64,000 bases of DNA from VGWB01 sp964480945 (GCA_964480945.1 CAYZRX010000008.1:23787-87786), one strand, 5' to 3'. Positions 24,311-33,642 are shown, numbered from the stretch's first letter. Made by a program: numbers and translations. Notes: generated by a model not told the origin, from the letters alone.

Positions 24311-25603
24311 ATGGCCAGTCTTTCCACAGAAAAGCTCAGAGCGCTCCAAGTCCTGGCGGAAGTGAAGGACAGCCGGCTGGTATCGCACCTCAACAGCTGT
24401 GTTCACTGTGGATTGTGTGCAGAGAGCTGCATGTACTACGTTGCGACGAACGATGAACGGTTTGCCCCGGCGCTGAAAGTCGACCTTCTCTCTTCCATTT
24501 ATCAGCGGTACTACACGTTCGCGGGCAAGCACTTTCCGCTCCTTGGGAACGCACGCGATCTCGATAACTTCACAACGAGCGAAATGGTGGATCTCTTCTT
24601 CGGCTCCTGCACACTCTGCGGGCGATGCACGACGCATTGCTCCATCGGTGTCGATATCACGTACCTGGTACGAGTAGGAAGGGAGATGCTTGCAGCCATG
24701 GGACGCGTTCCGGCGAGCCTGCAATCGACCGTCAACGCCGCCCTTCAGACGGGCAACAACATGGCCATCCCAACCGAGGAGTTTACGAGCACGCTGTCGT
24801 GGCTGGAGGACGAGCTCAAGGATGAGGTGAACGATCCCCAGGCGTCCATACCGCTCAACCAAGTTGGTGCAAACGTCCTCTACACATTGAATCCGCGGGA
24901 GCCCAAGTTTTTCCCGCTTTCCATCTCCGCCATGGCGAAGATATTCTATGCCGCCAACGAGAGCTGGACGCTCTCGACGTCGATGTATGATGTCACCAAC
25001 TATGCGTACTTCTCCTGCAACCCCAAGGATGCGATCACCATCGCCAAGCGGTTGTACGAGGAGGTCGAAAGAATCGGCGCGAAACGCTGCGTGCTTGCGG
25101 AATGCGGCCACGGATCGAGAGCCTTTCGCTGGGAAGCGCCAAACTACCTTCAGAAGCGGTTTTCTTTCGAAACCCTGACTTCCGTCGAACTCCTGGCTGA
25201 ATACATCCGCGAGGGCCGGATCAAGCTTGACAAAGAAAGAAATCGGGAGGTGATGACGCTGCACGATCCCTGTAACCTCGTGAGAGAGGGGGGCATCGTT
25301 GACGAACAACGATACGTTTTGAAGCACGCAGCGACCACGTTCGTTGAAATGACGCCGCATGGAGTCGACAACTTCTGCTGCGGTGGGGGCGGCGGCCAGC
25401 TCTCGATGAGCGAATACGGCGATCGACGCATGAAGATCGCCGAGATCAAGGCAGACCAGATCCGGAAGACGGGCGCTTCGACGGTCGTAACGCCTTGCCA
25501 CAACTGCGTCGACCAGTTGATCCAGATCAATAACAAATTCAAGCTCGGCGTGAACATCAAGACGCTTGCTGAAGTCGTCGCCGATGCAATCGTACTAGAA
25601 TAG
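24311..25603 (+). CDS. HdrD/DsrK/TmcB-like iron-sulfur heterodisulfide reductase-type subunit
   Basis: A 430-residue protein. Two [4Fe-4S] motifs lie at residues about 30-40 (CVHCGLCAESC) and about 97-108 (CTLCGRCTTHC). The C-terminal half has two CCG-type domains: CGHGSRAF near 255, then DPCNLVREGG, NFCCGGGGGQ and TPCHNC, which in HdrB/HdrD bind the special cubane cluster that cleaves disulfides. With the cytochrome b subunit it would transfer electrons between the quinone pool and the DsrC disulfide or trisulfide. The direction of flow depends on physiology not visible here. Confidence 0.88.
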   Translation: MASLSTEKLRALQVLAEVKDSRLVSHLNSCVHCGLCAESCMYYVATNDERFAPALKVDLLSSIYQRYYTFAGKHFPLLGNARDLDNFTTSEMVDLFFGSCTLCGRCTTHCSIGVDITYLVRVGREMLAAMGRVPASLQSTVNAALQTGNNMAIPTEEFTSTLSWLEDELKDEVNDPQASIPLNQVGANVLYTLNPREPKFFPLSISAMAKIFYAANESWTLSTSMYDVTNYAYFSCNPKDAITIAKRLYEEVERIGAKRCVLAECGHGSRAFRWEAPNYLQKRFSFETLTSVELLAEYIREGRIKLDKERNREVMTLHDPCNLVREGGIVDEQRYVLKHAATTFVEMTPHGVDNFCCGGGGGQLSMSEYGDRRMKIAEIKADQIRKTGASTVVTPCHNCVDQLIQINNKFKLGVNIKTLAEVVADAIVLE

Positions 25604-25642
25604 TTCATCGTCAACCCATCAGACACACTGCGAATACGAGCC

Positions 25643-26806
25643 ATGAGTGCATTAGTCTACCTTGACAACTCCGCGACAACGTTTCCCAAGCCCGAGGCGG
25701 TGTACGACTTCATGAATAGTTTCTACCGCAAGCACGGTGTTAACCCGGGTCGATCGGGATTTGATGCCGCACTGGAAGCGGAAGAGATCGTGATGAACAC
25801 ACGGAAACTGCTGGCAGACTTCTTCCATGCCGAGGGTGACCCAAACAGGTTGACCTTCAGTTATAACGCCAGCGATTCGCTGAACATGATCATCCAGGGC
25901 CTGGCAGAGAAGGGCGATCACGTCGTCACGACCATGCTGGAACATAATTCGGTCCTGCGTCCGCTCCATCACCTTCAGCTGAACGGCCTCGTCGAAGTCA
26001 CCCATGTTCCATTTGACGACCATGGATATGTTCACCCCGACGACATCAAGCATGCCCTCCGCAAGAACACCAAGATGGTGGTGGTCAACCATTGCTCCAA
26101 TGTCATTGGTACCATCCAGCCGCTTGCCGAGATCGGCAAGATCTGTAAACAGGCCGGCGTCTTTTTCATCGTCGATACCACTCAGAGCGCCGGGACCGTG
26201 CCGATCGACATGCAAGCGATGGGGATCGATGTGGTTGCCTTCACCGGGCACAAATGCCTCATGGGACCAACCGGCATCGGCGGCTCGTATGTCATGGAGA
26301 ACGTACCGGTGAAGTACACCCGGTTCGGCGGCACGGGAGTACGTTCTGCGCAACAGACCCATCTCGAAGAATTTCCCTACCGCCTGGAGTGCGGCACGCT
26401 CAACCTGCTCGGCGTCGCAGGCTTGAACGCAGGAGTGAAGTGGGTGCTCGAGAACGGGGTAGATCGTTTGCACGCCAAGGAGATGGCGTTGTGGGACAAA
26501 CTCCGGAAGCACCTTCAGGCCATCGAGAACGTCAAGACGTATTGTGCGGAAAGCACGCAAAATCATAATGCGGTACTGTGCTTCAACATCAAGAACTTCG
26601 AAGCCGGAGACGTCGGCACCATGCTCGACGTCGATCATAACATCGCCTGCCGCACGGGTCTGCACTGCGCGCCGAAAGTGCATGTAGGGCTGGGCACCGA
26701 CAAAATTCACGGCACGGTGCGACTCAGCATTGGCGCCTTCAACACCGAGGAACACATCGACAAAGCCGTTGAGGCGGTGAAGGAAATAGCCGAGATCAGA
26801 AAGTAA
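25643..26806 (+). CDS. Cysteine desulfurase (class V aminotransferase)
   Basis: A 387-residue PLP enzyme. The PLP lysine is K204 in TGHKCLMGP, and the catalytic cysteine is C342 in RTGLHCAP, the spacing typical of SufS/Csd-like (selenocysteine lyase-type) enzymes. The opening VYLDNSATTFPKPEAV is standard. It removes sulfur from cysteine as an enzyme-bound persulfide. Its position 39 bp downstream of the DsrC/DsrMK-like genes suggests it may supply or exchange persulfide sulfur in that system, though a general iron-sulfur role is also possible. Confidence 0.9.
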   Translation: MSALVYLDNSATTFPKPEAVYDFMNSFYRKHGVNPGRSGFDAALEAEEIVMNTRKLLADFFHAEGDPNRLTFSYNASDSLNMIIQGLAEKGDHVVTTMLEHNSVLRPLHHLQLNGLVEVTHVPFDDHGYVHPDDIKHALRKNTKMVVVNHCSNVIGTIQPLAEIGKICKQAGVFFIVDTTQSAGTVPIDMQAMGIDVVAFTGHKCLMGPTGIGGSYVMENVPVKYTRFGGTGVRSAQQTHLEEFPYRLECGTLNLLGVAGLNAGVKWVLENGVDRLHAKEMALWDKLRKHLQAIENVKTYCAESTQNHNAVLCFNIKNFEAGDVGTMLDVDHNIACRTGLHCAPKVHVGLGTDKIHGTVRLSIGAFNTEEHIDKAVEAVKEIAEIRK

Positions 26807-27188
26807 TCCTCTCTAGATGAGCACTACCTCCTCCACAGGGGAAATTCTCGGTCTGCGCTTGGGTAATCCATCGTCTTGCACGAATGGGTGAATCTCGACG
26901 TTTGGGCCAGCCTGCGAAGTCCTCAACGACAAAACGCTTCCCATTAAGCTCAGGATGTCTTAACTTCCCTCCTGCCGGGACTCGTTGATCCCGGACCCGG
27001 ACAGCCTGCTTCGAGAGGCTGTTCCATCCAGCTTCACCCTTTTCGTCTTCGGCAATTTGAAAGCGCTGCCGTACCAGCCGTCATCGTTCGCAATGGCCGC
27101 TGATTGCAGATTGGAGGGGAGAACAAGTTCGCTGAGAGCGGGGTTTATGATTGAAGAATAACGGGGATCGATAGAAGAAGGAGTTGAT
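26807..27188. other. 382-bp gene-free region between two class-V aminotransferase genes
   Basis: No supportable gene or RNA is seen. The sequence is of ordinary composition, with no strong hairpin noticed. The last 40 bp contain a likely ribosome site (GAAGAAGGAG) for the downstream gene. The gap suggests that the second aminotransferase gene has its own promoter, though I could not identify one with confidence. Confidence 0.45.
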
Positions 27189-28700
27189 ATGTCAGTCGCG
27201 AAAGTAGCGCCGGAACGTCCTCAGCGCGAGGATCTTGAAGACTATTTTGGTCCGTTCCGCCAGCATATTGTCGGACACCATTATCCTGTCCGAACGCCTT
27301 ATGGAGAGAAGGAGTTAGTCTACGCCGACTGGATTGCCAGCGGACGTTTGTATCGCCCGATCGAGGAACGGCTGCTCAGCGAGTTCGGACCGCTGGTCGG
27401 GAACACGCACTCCGAGTCGAGCAGTACCGGCTCCGCAATGACCCACGCCTACCACCTCGCACACCAGATTATCAAGAGGCACGTCCACGCAGGTCCGCAG
27501 GACGCGCTCCTCTTCGCCGGATTTGGAATGACCGCTGCGGTCACGAAGCTACAGCGTCTGCTCGGCCTCAAAGTTCCCGAACAATTCAAGGACTACTTCA
27601 CGCTCCCTGAAGAGCTTCGGCCGGTTGTTTTCGTGACCCATATGGAGCACCACTCCAATCAGACAACGTGGTATGAGACTCTCGCCGACGTTCACGTGAT
27701 CAAGCCCGATGCCAATGGGTTGATTGATATCGATGATCTCTACGCCCTGCTCGGCCGGTACAAAGACAGAAAGTTGAAGATCGGGTCCTTCATCGCCTGC
27801 TCCAATGTAACGGGCATTCAGACACCGTACCATCAGCTCGCGCGCATCATGCATGAGCACGGGGGGATTTGTTTCATCGACTTCGCAGCCTCCGCCCCCT
27901 ATGTCGATATTGACATGCATCCCGCCAATCCTCTCGAGCGCCTCGATGCCATCACGTTCTCGCCGCATAAGTTTCTCGGCGGACCCGGAGCATCGGGAGT
28001 ACTCGTGTTTGACTCGAGCCTCTATACGCTCAAATCGCCGGAGCAGCCGGGAGGCGGCACCGTGCTCTGGACGAACCCCTGGGGCGAGTATCGGTTTTTC
28101 CCAGACATCGAAGTACGCGAGGATGGCGGGACACCTGGGTTTCTCCAAGCGATTCGGGCGGCGATGGCTGTCGAGCTGAAAGAAGAGATGGATCCGCAGA
28201 AGATGCTGGAGCGGGAACACCGATCGGTTTTGAAGACTCTCCGTGGGCTGCGCGAGATTCCCGGCCTCACGGTCCTCGCTGACAACATCGAAGACCGGCT
28301 CGGCGCCATTTCGCTCTATCTCGAGAACATTCACTACAATCTTGTCGTGAAGCTGTTGAACGACCGGTTCGGGATTCAGACGCGCGGAGGGTGCTCGTGT
28401 GCCGGGACGTATGGACATTACCTGCTTCATGTCGACAAGTACGCATCGAAACGGATCACGGATAAGATCGATGAGGGGGATCTTTCGATCAAGCCGGGAT
28501 GGGTGCGCCTCTCGCTTCATCCAACGACGACGGATGAGGAGATCGACTACATTCTTGATGCTGTGCGCGAGATCGGACGAAACGCGAAGCAGTGGGAGCG
28601 TGACTACACCTACGATCCTCACACCAACGAGTACACACACAAGCTCGATCGAGGCGAGCTACGACAGAAGGTTCAGGGGTGGTTCAGGTTCGAGTCTTAA
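27189..28700 (+). CDS. Class V aminotransferase, long cysteine desulfurase-like type
   Basis: A 503-residue PLP enzyme with an N-terminal extension relative to cysteine desulfurases (residues 1-60, EDLEDYFGPFRQHIVGHHYPVR) and the family core: SESSSTGSAMT, HMEHHSNQTTW, the PLP lysine in FSPHKFLGGPG and a Cys-rich loop RGGCSCAGTYGHYLL. The placement of that loop corresponds to the catalytic Cys region, so a desulfurase or lyase reaction is plausible but unproven. The C-terminal 60 residues form a helical tail. The last four codons overlap the start of a 7-bp repeat array. Confidence 0.82.
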   Translation: MSVAKVAPERPQREDLEDYFGPFRQHIVGHHYPVRTPYGEKELVYADWIASGRLYRPIEERLLSEFGPLVGNTHSESSSTGSAMTHAYHLAHQIIKRHVHAGPQDALLFAGFGMTAAVTKLQRLLGLKVPEQFKDYFTLPEELRPVVFVTHMEHHSNQTTWYETLADVHVIKPDANGLIDIDDLYALLGRYKDRKLKIGSFIACSNVTGIQTPYHQLARIMHEHGGICFIDFAASAPYVDIDMHPANPLERLDAITFSPHKFLGGPGASGVLVFDSSLYTLKSPEQPGGGTVLWTNPWGEYRFFPDIEVREDGGTPGFLQAIRAAMAVELKEEMDPQKMLEREHRSVLKTLRGLREIPGLTVLADNIEDRLGAISLYLENIHYNLVVKLLNDRFGIQTRGGCSCAGTYGHYLLHVDKYASKRITDKIDEGDLSIKPGWVRLSLHPTTTDEEIDYILDAVREIGRNAKQWERDYTYDPHTNEYTHKLDRGELRQKVQGWFRFES

Positions 28701-28761
28701 GTTCCAAGTCTTGAGTTTCAAGTTTTGAGTTTTCAGTTTCAAGTTTTCAGTTTCGAGTTAT
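28685..28761 (+). repeat. Array of eleven degenerate 7-bp repeats (NAGTTTY)
   Basis: Eleven consecutive heptamers in perfect register, each of form A/G/C-AG-TTTC/T with few exceptions: CAGGTTC, GAGTCTT, AAGTTCC, AAGTCTT, GAGTTTC, AAGTTTT, GAGTTTT, CAGTTTC, AAGTTTT, CAGTTTC, GAGTTAT. The first two units lie within the last codons and stop of the aminotransferase gene. No spacers are present, so it is not CRISPR. Confidence 0.8.
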
Positions 28762-28770
28762 CTTCTTCTC

Positions 28771-28805
28771 ACTCCTTACTTCTTACTCTTTACTCCCTAC
28801 TGCTT
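28771..28805 (+). repeat. Second 7-bp repeat array (ACTCYTT), five units
   Basis: ACTCCTT, ACTTCTT, ACTCTTT, ACTCCCT and ACTGCTT follow one another without gaps, nine bases after the first heptamer array, and run into a T-rich end. The unit differs from that of the first array but the 7-bp period is the same. Confidence 0.75.
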
Positions 28806-28817
28806 TTTTTATCCCAC

Positions 28818-30542
28818 CTACTTTCCCTCATACATCACCTTCCCACCGACGATTGTGTAAAGCACCGTTGTAGTCGGAATCTCATCGTCTGGAACGGTCA
28901 TAATGTCTTTTGAAAGTACCGTAACGTCGGCCAGTTTGCCCGGCGTGAGCGAGCCTTTGATGTTCTCCTGAAAGGCTGCGTACGCCCCGTTGAGTGTATA
29001 TGATTTCAGCGCTTCGGCACGGGTCATACACTGGTCAGGATAGAAGAGCGAGCCGTCCTTGAGCTTGCGTGTGACGCTGGCATAGAAGCAGGGAATGGGA
29101 TTTACATCCTCCACCGGCGCATCGGTACCGTTGGCCACGATGGCACCCGACTTCATCAGCTTTTGCCAGACGTATGCTCCCTCCTCGGCCCGTTTCGCTC
29201 CGAGCCGGGCAAGAACGAAAGGTCCATCCGACGTGCAGTGAATTCCCTGCATCGCGGCAATGACGCCGAGCTGGCCGAAGCGGGGGATATCCGACGCACT
29301 CAAATGCTGGGCATGCTCAATGCGCCAGCGGAGTCCCTTTTTGTCCGGATGGGCTTTGAATGTTGACTCGTAAATATTCAGTGTTTCCCGATTCGCCCGA
29401 TCACCGATAGCGTGCACGCAGAGCTGGAAGCCATTCTGGATGGCGATCTCTGCCGCCTCCCTGAGTTCGTCGAGCGGCGTTACATTGAGGCCGGTGCTTG
29501 TTGGGAGATCGCTGTACGGCTCCAGCAGCCAGGCGCCGCGTGAACCGAGGGCACCATCCATATAGCACTTGATCGCTCGCACCGTCAGGTGCTTGTTCCC
29601 ATAGTCGATGATCTTGTACGCGGCAAGCTTGCTTCGCAGCTGGTCGTTGCTCGCCCTCACCATCACCCAGAGCCTCACTCCCATCTTTCCCTCATCGATC
29701 ATCTTCTTGAACAGGTCGATCGTCGCGAACGATGAACCGGCATCCTCGAAGGTCGTGATGCCCTTCTTCAGACAATCCTCAGCGGCGAGCATCGCCTGTT
29801 TTCGAGCCTGGGCATCGAGTTCCTCTGGGCTCATGGCTGCTCGCGCTTTAGCAATCACCTTTGAGACAAGCCCCTGCGCGGTTTCCCGGAGGAGCCCTGT
29901 CGGATTGCGGTTCTTGTCCCTCAGAATTTCCCCGCCGGGCGGGTTTGGCGTCGATTTAGTAATGCCGGCAAGCTGCATCGCTTTAGCATTCACGAAACCG
30001 GCGTGACCGCTCGCGTGCGTCAGCATCACAGGATTGTTCGGGGATACTTTGCTCAGCGACGTGTGCACTGGAAACCCCTCAACGTTCGGCGTCGGCCTCC
30101 TCTCCCACTTCTCCTGATGCCAGCCCCGGCCCAAAATCCACTGGCCCGGCTTCGCTTTCTTGACCGCGTCCGCCACCATCGCCACGATCTCGTCCCAGTT
30201 CTTCACTTTTGTCAGGTCGAGGTTCATCTTCGCCTGACCGATGCTCATGAAATGAGCGTGTGCATCGATGAAGCCTGGGATCGCGAGTCTTCCCTTCAGG
30301 TCGATCACCTTCGTGTTCGGGCCGACGTAGAATTGAATTTCCTTGTTTGTGCCGACGGCGACGATCAGATCACCGCGGGCAGCGAGCGCCTCGGCTTCCG
30401 GCTTCTTGTCATCGACCGTAACGATCTTTCCGTTGCGCAGAACGAGATCAGCGGGCTGCTGACTCCGTGCACAACCTGCAGTTACGGCGAGCAGTCCGAT
30501 GCTCGCGAGGGCTATCAATAGTTCTCGAATGTGATAACGCAT
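28818..30542 (-). CDS. YtcJ-like amidohydrolase, lipoprotein
   Basis: A 574-residue amidohydrolase of the YtcJ/Amidohydro_3 type. The N-terminus is a lipoprotein-type signal (hydrophobic residues 8-22, then TAGC at 21-24). The metal site HAHF (IDAHAHFMSIG) and the later His/Asp motifs (CVHAIGDRAN, RIEHAQHL, GTDAPVEDVNP) are present. Enzymes of this group hydrolyse amides, N-formyl groups or related bonds; substrates are mostly unknown. The 574-residue length is normal. It is alone on the minus strand, with a 225-bp divergent spacer to the barrel gene. Confidence 0.85.
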   Translation of the reverse strand: MRYHIRELLIALASIGLLAVTAGCARSQQPADLVLRNGKIVTVDDKKPEAEALAARGDLIVAVGTNKEIQFYVGPNTKVIDLKGRLAIPGFIDAHAHFMSIGQAKMNLDLTKVKNWDEIVAMVADAVKKAKPGQWILGRGWHQEKWERRPTPNVEGFPVHTSLSKVSPNNPVMLTHASGHAGFVNAKAMQLAGITKSTPNPPGGEILRDKNRNPTGLLRETAQGLVSKVIAKARAAMSPEELDAQARKQAMLAAEDCLKKGITTFEDAGSSFATIDLFKKMIDEGKMGVRLWVMVRASNDQLRSKLAAYKIIDYGNKHLTVRAIKCYMDGALGSRGAWLLEPYSDLPTSTGLNVTPLDELREAAEIAIQNGFQLCVHAIGDRANRETLNIYESTFKAHPDKKGLRWRIEHAQHLSASDIPRFGQLGVIAAMQGIHCTSDGPFVLARLGAKRAEEGAYVWQKLMKSGAIVANGTDAPVEDVNPIPCFYASVTRKLKDGSLFYPDQCMTRAEALKSYTLNGAYAAFQENIKGSLTPGKLADVTVLSKDIMTVPDDEIPTTTVLYTIVGGKVMYEGK

Positions 30543-30768
30543 GGGCTTGAACCTCCTGTTGTCAGGTGTTACATTCTAGGGCGAGAGAGCTACCGTTGCA
30601 GCTTGGGATGCTCTGGCGCGTGGCGCGAGAAGATTGGCAAATTTTCTGGCGATGTCAAGTCGAGGGGTCTTCTCGCGGTCACGATCGTCCTTCTGATAAC
30701 TTCCCAGTGAGAGCTCTCCGGCACCCTCACGTCACCGTATCCTCGACAACAAAACGCTGGACGAACCG

Positions 30769-31716
30769 ATGCTTCGGGCCCTCTGCTCGCTTCTGCTCAT
30801 TCTTGTGATCGTCTCCGCGCGGACGTACGCGCAGGCAGCGGATGTCCCGTGGCTTTCCCTGAAACGGCTGTCGGTGATGGCGAATGCTTCCTATCATTAC
30901 GTTCCCTGGAAGAAGTACAATGAATCTCTTCTTGTTGCGCAAGACGCGATTCGGTACTCTCCTTCGTACCCTGATCCGCGTGGGGAGTTGGAAGAAGTCC
31001 TCGGCGATGGCACTTTTGATTTCACAATGGGTTATCGGATCATTTCCGGTCTATCGTTTGGGATCACAGCCGGGTATCTGAGAACCAGCAGCGACGGCTA
31101 CTTATCCTACAATCCAGGGTACACAGTCTACGTAGGAGGAGAACCCGTAGCTGATGCGAAGCAATTGGTCGAGCAGAATATCCGATTCAGCGCTCCGTAT
31201 CTTGGCGTCGGATTTCGGTATACGCATCATTTGACAGGGCCGTTCCGGCTATTCGCGAGCGCTTCTTTCGAGCGCTATTATGGCTTGTTTAGTTTTCACT
31301 ACCAGGACGTTCAGCCGTGGCAACGAGATCTGTTCTCCGCGGACTTAAGAGAGACGAGATTCGGATTGCGGTGTGGTGTGGGTCTGTCATTGAGGGTAGA
31401 CGAATCCCTGAGCGCGTCCGCAGCTATTGATTACCGATGGCTGAGGTTCGAGCACCTCCGGGGAGGTGGCACGTACTCATTCGAATATCGAGGGTATTCT
31501 TCATACGGAGAGTCCCACCCTTTCAACGCACAGCTCGGCGAAGCGGACGGATACTTTGGTCTCCACATTGCGACAGAGGACCAACCGTATGTCAGCGATT
31601 ACCTCCTCCATACACTCTGGAGGAGCTCGGCCGCTGGACCGTGGTGGAAGACACAACCAGCTTCTCTTGATCTATCGGGATTTGGCCTAACCATGGGATT
31701 ATCGTATGTTTTCTAA
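30769..31716 (+). CDS. Outer-membrane beta-barrel protein
   Basis: A 315-residue exported protein: signal peptide 1-22 (ending TYAQA), then repeated amphipathic strands rich in Tyr, Phe and Gly (FTMGYRIISGLSFGITAGYL, LGVGFRYTHHL, RFGLRCGVGLSLRV, GFGLTMGLSYVF) and a terminal Phe. This fits a small barrel of perhaps 8-12 strands. No specific family is recognised. Its stop codon overlaps the start of the next gene by 11 bp, indicating translational coupling with the lipoprotein. Confidence 0.65.
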   Translation: MLRALCSLLLILVIVSARTYAQAADVPWLSLKRLSVMANASYHYVPWKKYNESLLVAQDAIRYSPSYPDPRGELEEVLGDGTFDFTMGYRIISGLSFGITAGYLRTSSDGYLSYNPGYTVYVGGEPVADAKQLVEQNIRFSAPYLGVGFRYTHHLTGPFRLFASASFERYYGLFSFHYQDVQPWQRDLFSADLRETRFGLRCGVGLSLRVDESLSASAAIDYRWLRFEHLRGGGTYSFEYRGYSSYGESHPFNAQLGEADGYFGLHIATEDQPYVSDYLLHTLWRSSAAGPWWKTQPASLDLSGFGLTMGLSYVF

Positions 31717-32839
31717 GGCATCGCGGATCATATCGATCTGTTTGGTTTGCATAGTCCTTCTCGACGGATGCACCGAGAAGCTGCCGCTGGACCCCATCTA
31801 TACCGATGACACAGACTGGGCGCCGAGCATCGCCCTCACCTCAAACGGTTACCAAAGAATCACGCTGTACGTCGAGCAACCGCCCCGCAAAGAACTCCTG
31901 AGGAATATCCTGTTCTACACAGCTGAGATCAGAGAAAGCCGATCCGGCGTGGATGTGTCCATCGACACACTAAAGGTAACAGCGATACCGGCAGCCTACG
32001 TTTATCTTGGCCCCGGTTACATCTCTACATATCAGTCCAGCCCAATTCTGGAGTACGGCACAGATTACACTGTGCGTTTCGTGGTGCACTACCGTACGGG
32101 AATTTCTCGGTATCTCAATGAACTACCATTCACGACGCCGCTGGAACGCGGCAGAGTGTTGAAACGAGTACCTCTGCCTCCAGAGATACTGAATGACAGT
32201 TATGGGGCCGGTGACATCCTTGCATTCCACAACGCCAGTCTCCTCATCCTTCGGAACGAGAAACTGGTTCGTGTCGATACTGCAAGTGGTCAACCAACGC
32301 TCCTGAAGAGCGACTTCGCTCCTCCGACCTCCCACCTGAACGAGACTTTTCGCAGCTTGACCGTCGCCGGAGACACGGCGTATACGTTTTACGGTTCCAT
32401 GAACCATTTCAGAATTGTCTCATTGAATCTAAATACTCTTCAGGTAGACTCTTCACTGAACATCTCGAATCCCGACTGGAATCTGATCAACATGGTTTGC
32501 CAGGGCTCTTCCCTTTATGCTCTTTGGGAGTCCTCAGGGCGTCAGCAATTTACACTTGTCGACCGGCAAAATGGGCAGCTCGCGAACACTCTTCCGTCGG
32601 CTCCAGCAAGAATTCCGTACCCGTATACTGTTGTGTCCGATGGCAGCAATTTTTGGTATTCGCACATGAGCTGGTACGATGACCGCCTCATCCAGTTCGA
32701 CCCATCTACCCTCACCTTCTGGGAAGAAGACCGAAACCCCGTCTTTTCGACAGAGGGTCTGGCGTGGGACGGTGCCAACTTCTGGGTTGTCGACCTTGAG
32801 ACCAACACCATAGCCAAGCTCCAGCTTGAAGGGCTCTAA
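31706..32839 (+). CDS. Lipoprotein with Ig-like and beta-propeller-like domains
   Basis: A 377-residue lipoprotein (hydrophobic residues 9-19, lipobox LLDGC with Cys at 22). Residues about 40-145 look like an Ig/FN3-type domain ending PFTTPLE. Residues about 160-377 show propeller-like repeats, for example VSDGSNFWYSHM, LIQFDPSTL and LAWDGANFWVVDLETNTIAKL, as in Vgb/glutaminyl-cyclase-like propellers. It overlaps the upstream barrel gene and likely sits at the outer membrane with that protein. Substrate and role are unknown. Confidence 0.65.
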   Translation: MFSKASRIISICLVCIVLLDGCTEKLPLDPIYTDDTDWAPSIALTSNGYQRITLYVEQPPRKELLRNILFYTAEIRESRSGVDVSIDTLKVTAIPAAYVYLGPGYISTYQSSPILEYGTDYTVRFVVHYRTGISRYLNELPFTTPLERGRVLKRVPLPPEILNDSYGAGDILAFHNASLLILRNEKLVRVDTASGQPTLLKSDFAPPTSHLNETFRSLTVAGDTAYTFYGSMNHFRIVSLNLNTLQVDSSLNISNPDWNLINMVCQGSSLYALWESSGRQQFTLVDRQNGQLANTLPSAPARIPYPYTVVSDGSNFWYSHMSWYDDRLIQFDPSTLTFWEEDRNPVFSTEGLAWDGANFWVVDLETNTIAKLQLEGL

Positions 32840-33141
32840 CGATCCATCGGTCTGCACTCCCCTCCCGCACAACGCCGTCGCAACAATATCCATTGCATCT
32901 CTTGGCCAAGAAAGTGTACATTCGATTCGCTTCAGTCAAGACATTGATTCCATCATTGCCTATCATTGTCCCATGATGGTTGACCAAGCGCCGTGCTGGG
33001 CACAACGTTTCGGCTGCACGCGCGCGAAGCCCATCGGCAACCGCAGCCACGGGCCTGCGCGTACGATCTGGATATTGACAGAAAAGATAAGTATGTACAT
33101 ACCAACCGACATCAACCACGTTCTGGAGAAAGGCATCTACC
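32840..33141. other. 302-bp spacer before the flavoprotein gene
   Basis: No gene is supported. A TTGACA at 33075-33080 followed by TACATA 15 bp later could be a weak promoter for the gene at 33142, but the spacing is short. Otherwise nothing is recognised. Confidence 0.4.
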
Positions 33142-33642
33142 ATGGCTGCACAGAAAGCTGAAGACCTCCTCGCGACAGCCCGTTCCATCATGAAGGAAGC
33201 GGATTACTGTTTCTTCATGAGCCATGGAGAGTCAGGGGAAATCAATGCCCGGCTGATGCATCCTTTTGAGCCCGACAGCGAGTTCAACATGTGGCTCGGT
33301 GCGAGCCCCAGCTCGCGCAAGGTGCACGAAGTCCTCAAGCAGAACAAGGTAACACTCGCCTTCATCAACCCGCGCAGCACGGCATACGTTACCATCGTGG
33401 GAACCGCCGCTCTCGATAGCAGCGTCGAGCTCAAGCGAAAGTACTGGAGGGCGTACTGGACGGATATGTATCCCGGCGGCCCAGACGCAGATGATTATGT
33501 TCTCATCAAGGTCATCCCGCGCCGGATCGAGTTGATGAATTTTGCCGACAGCGCGCTCCCTCAACCGTACGGCTTGAAGCCTTCCGGTCTTGCCAGACAG
33601 GATGGCGGCTGGAAGGTCATCGAAGATGGCGATGAGCTCTGA
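33142..33642 (+). CDS. Pyridoxamine 5'-phosphate oxidase-family protein (general stress 26-like)
   Basis: A 166-residue split-barrel protein. The pattern ADYCFFMSHGESGEINARLMHPF, NMWLGASPSSRKVHEVLKQNKVTLAF and VTIVGTAAL followed by KRKYWRAYWTDMYPGG is typical of the general-stress-protein 26/PPOX group, which bind FMN or FAD. A real PdxH function is unlikely because the substrate-binding C-terminus is absent. Ribosome site GGAGAAAGG precedes the ATG. It is only 22 bp upstream of the importer operon and may be its first gene, but no functional link is obvious. Confidence 0.8.
   Translation: MAAQKAEDLLATARSIMKEADYCFFMSHGESGEINARLMHPFEPDSEFNMWLGASPSSRKVHEVLKQNKVTLAFINPRSTAYVTIVGTAALDSSVELKRKYWRAYWTDMYPGGPDADDYVLIKVIPRRIELMNFADSALPQPYGLKPSGLARQDGGWKVIEDGDEL

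Noticed and set aside
28685..28805. Repeat array considered as CRISPR
   Set aside because: Units are only 7 bp with no spacers and no cas gene nearby.
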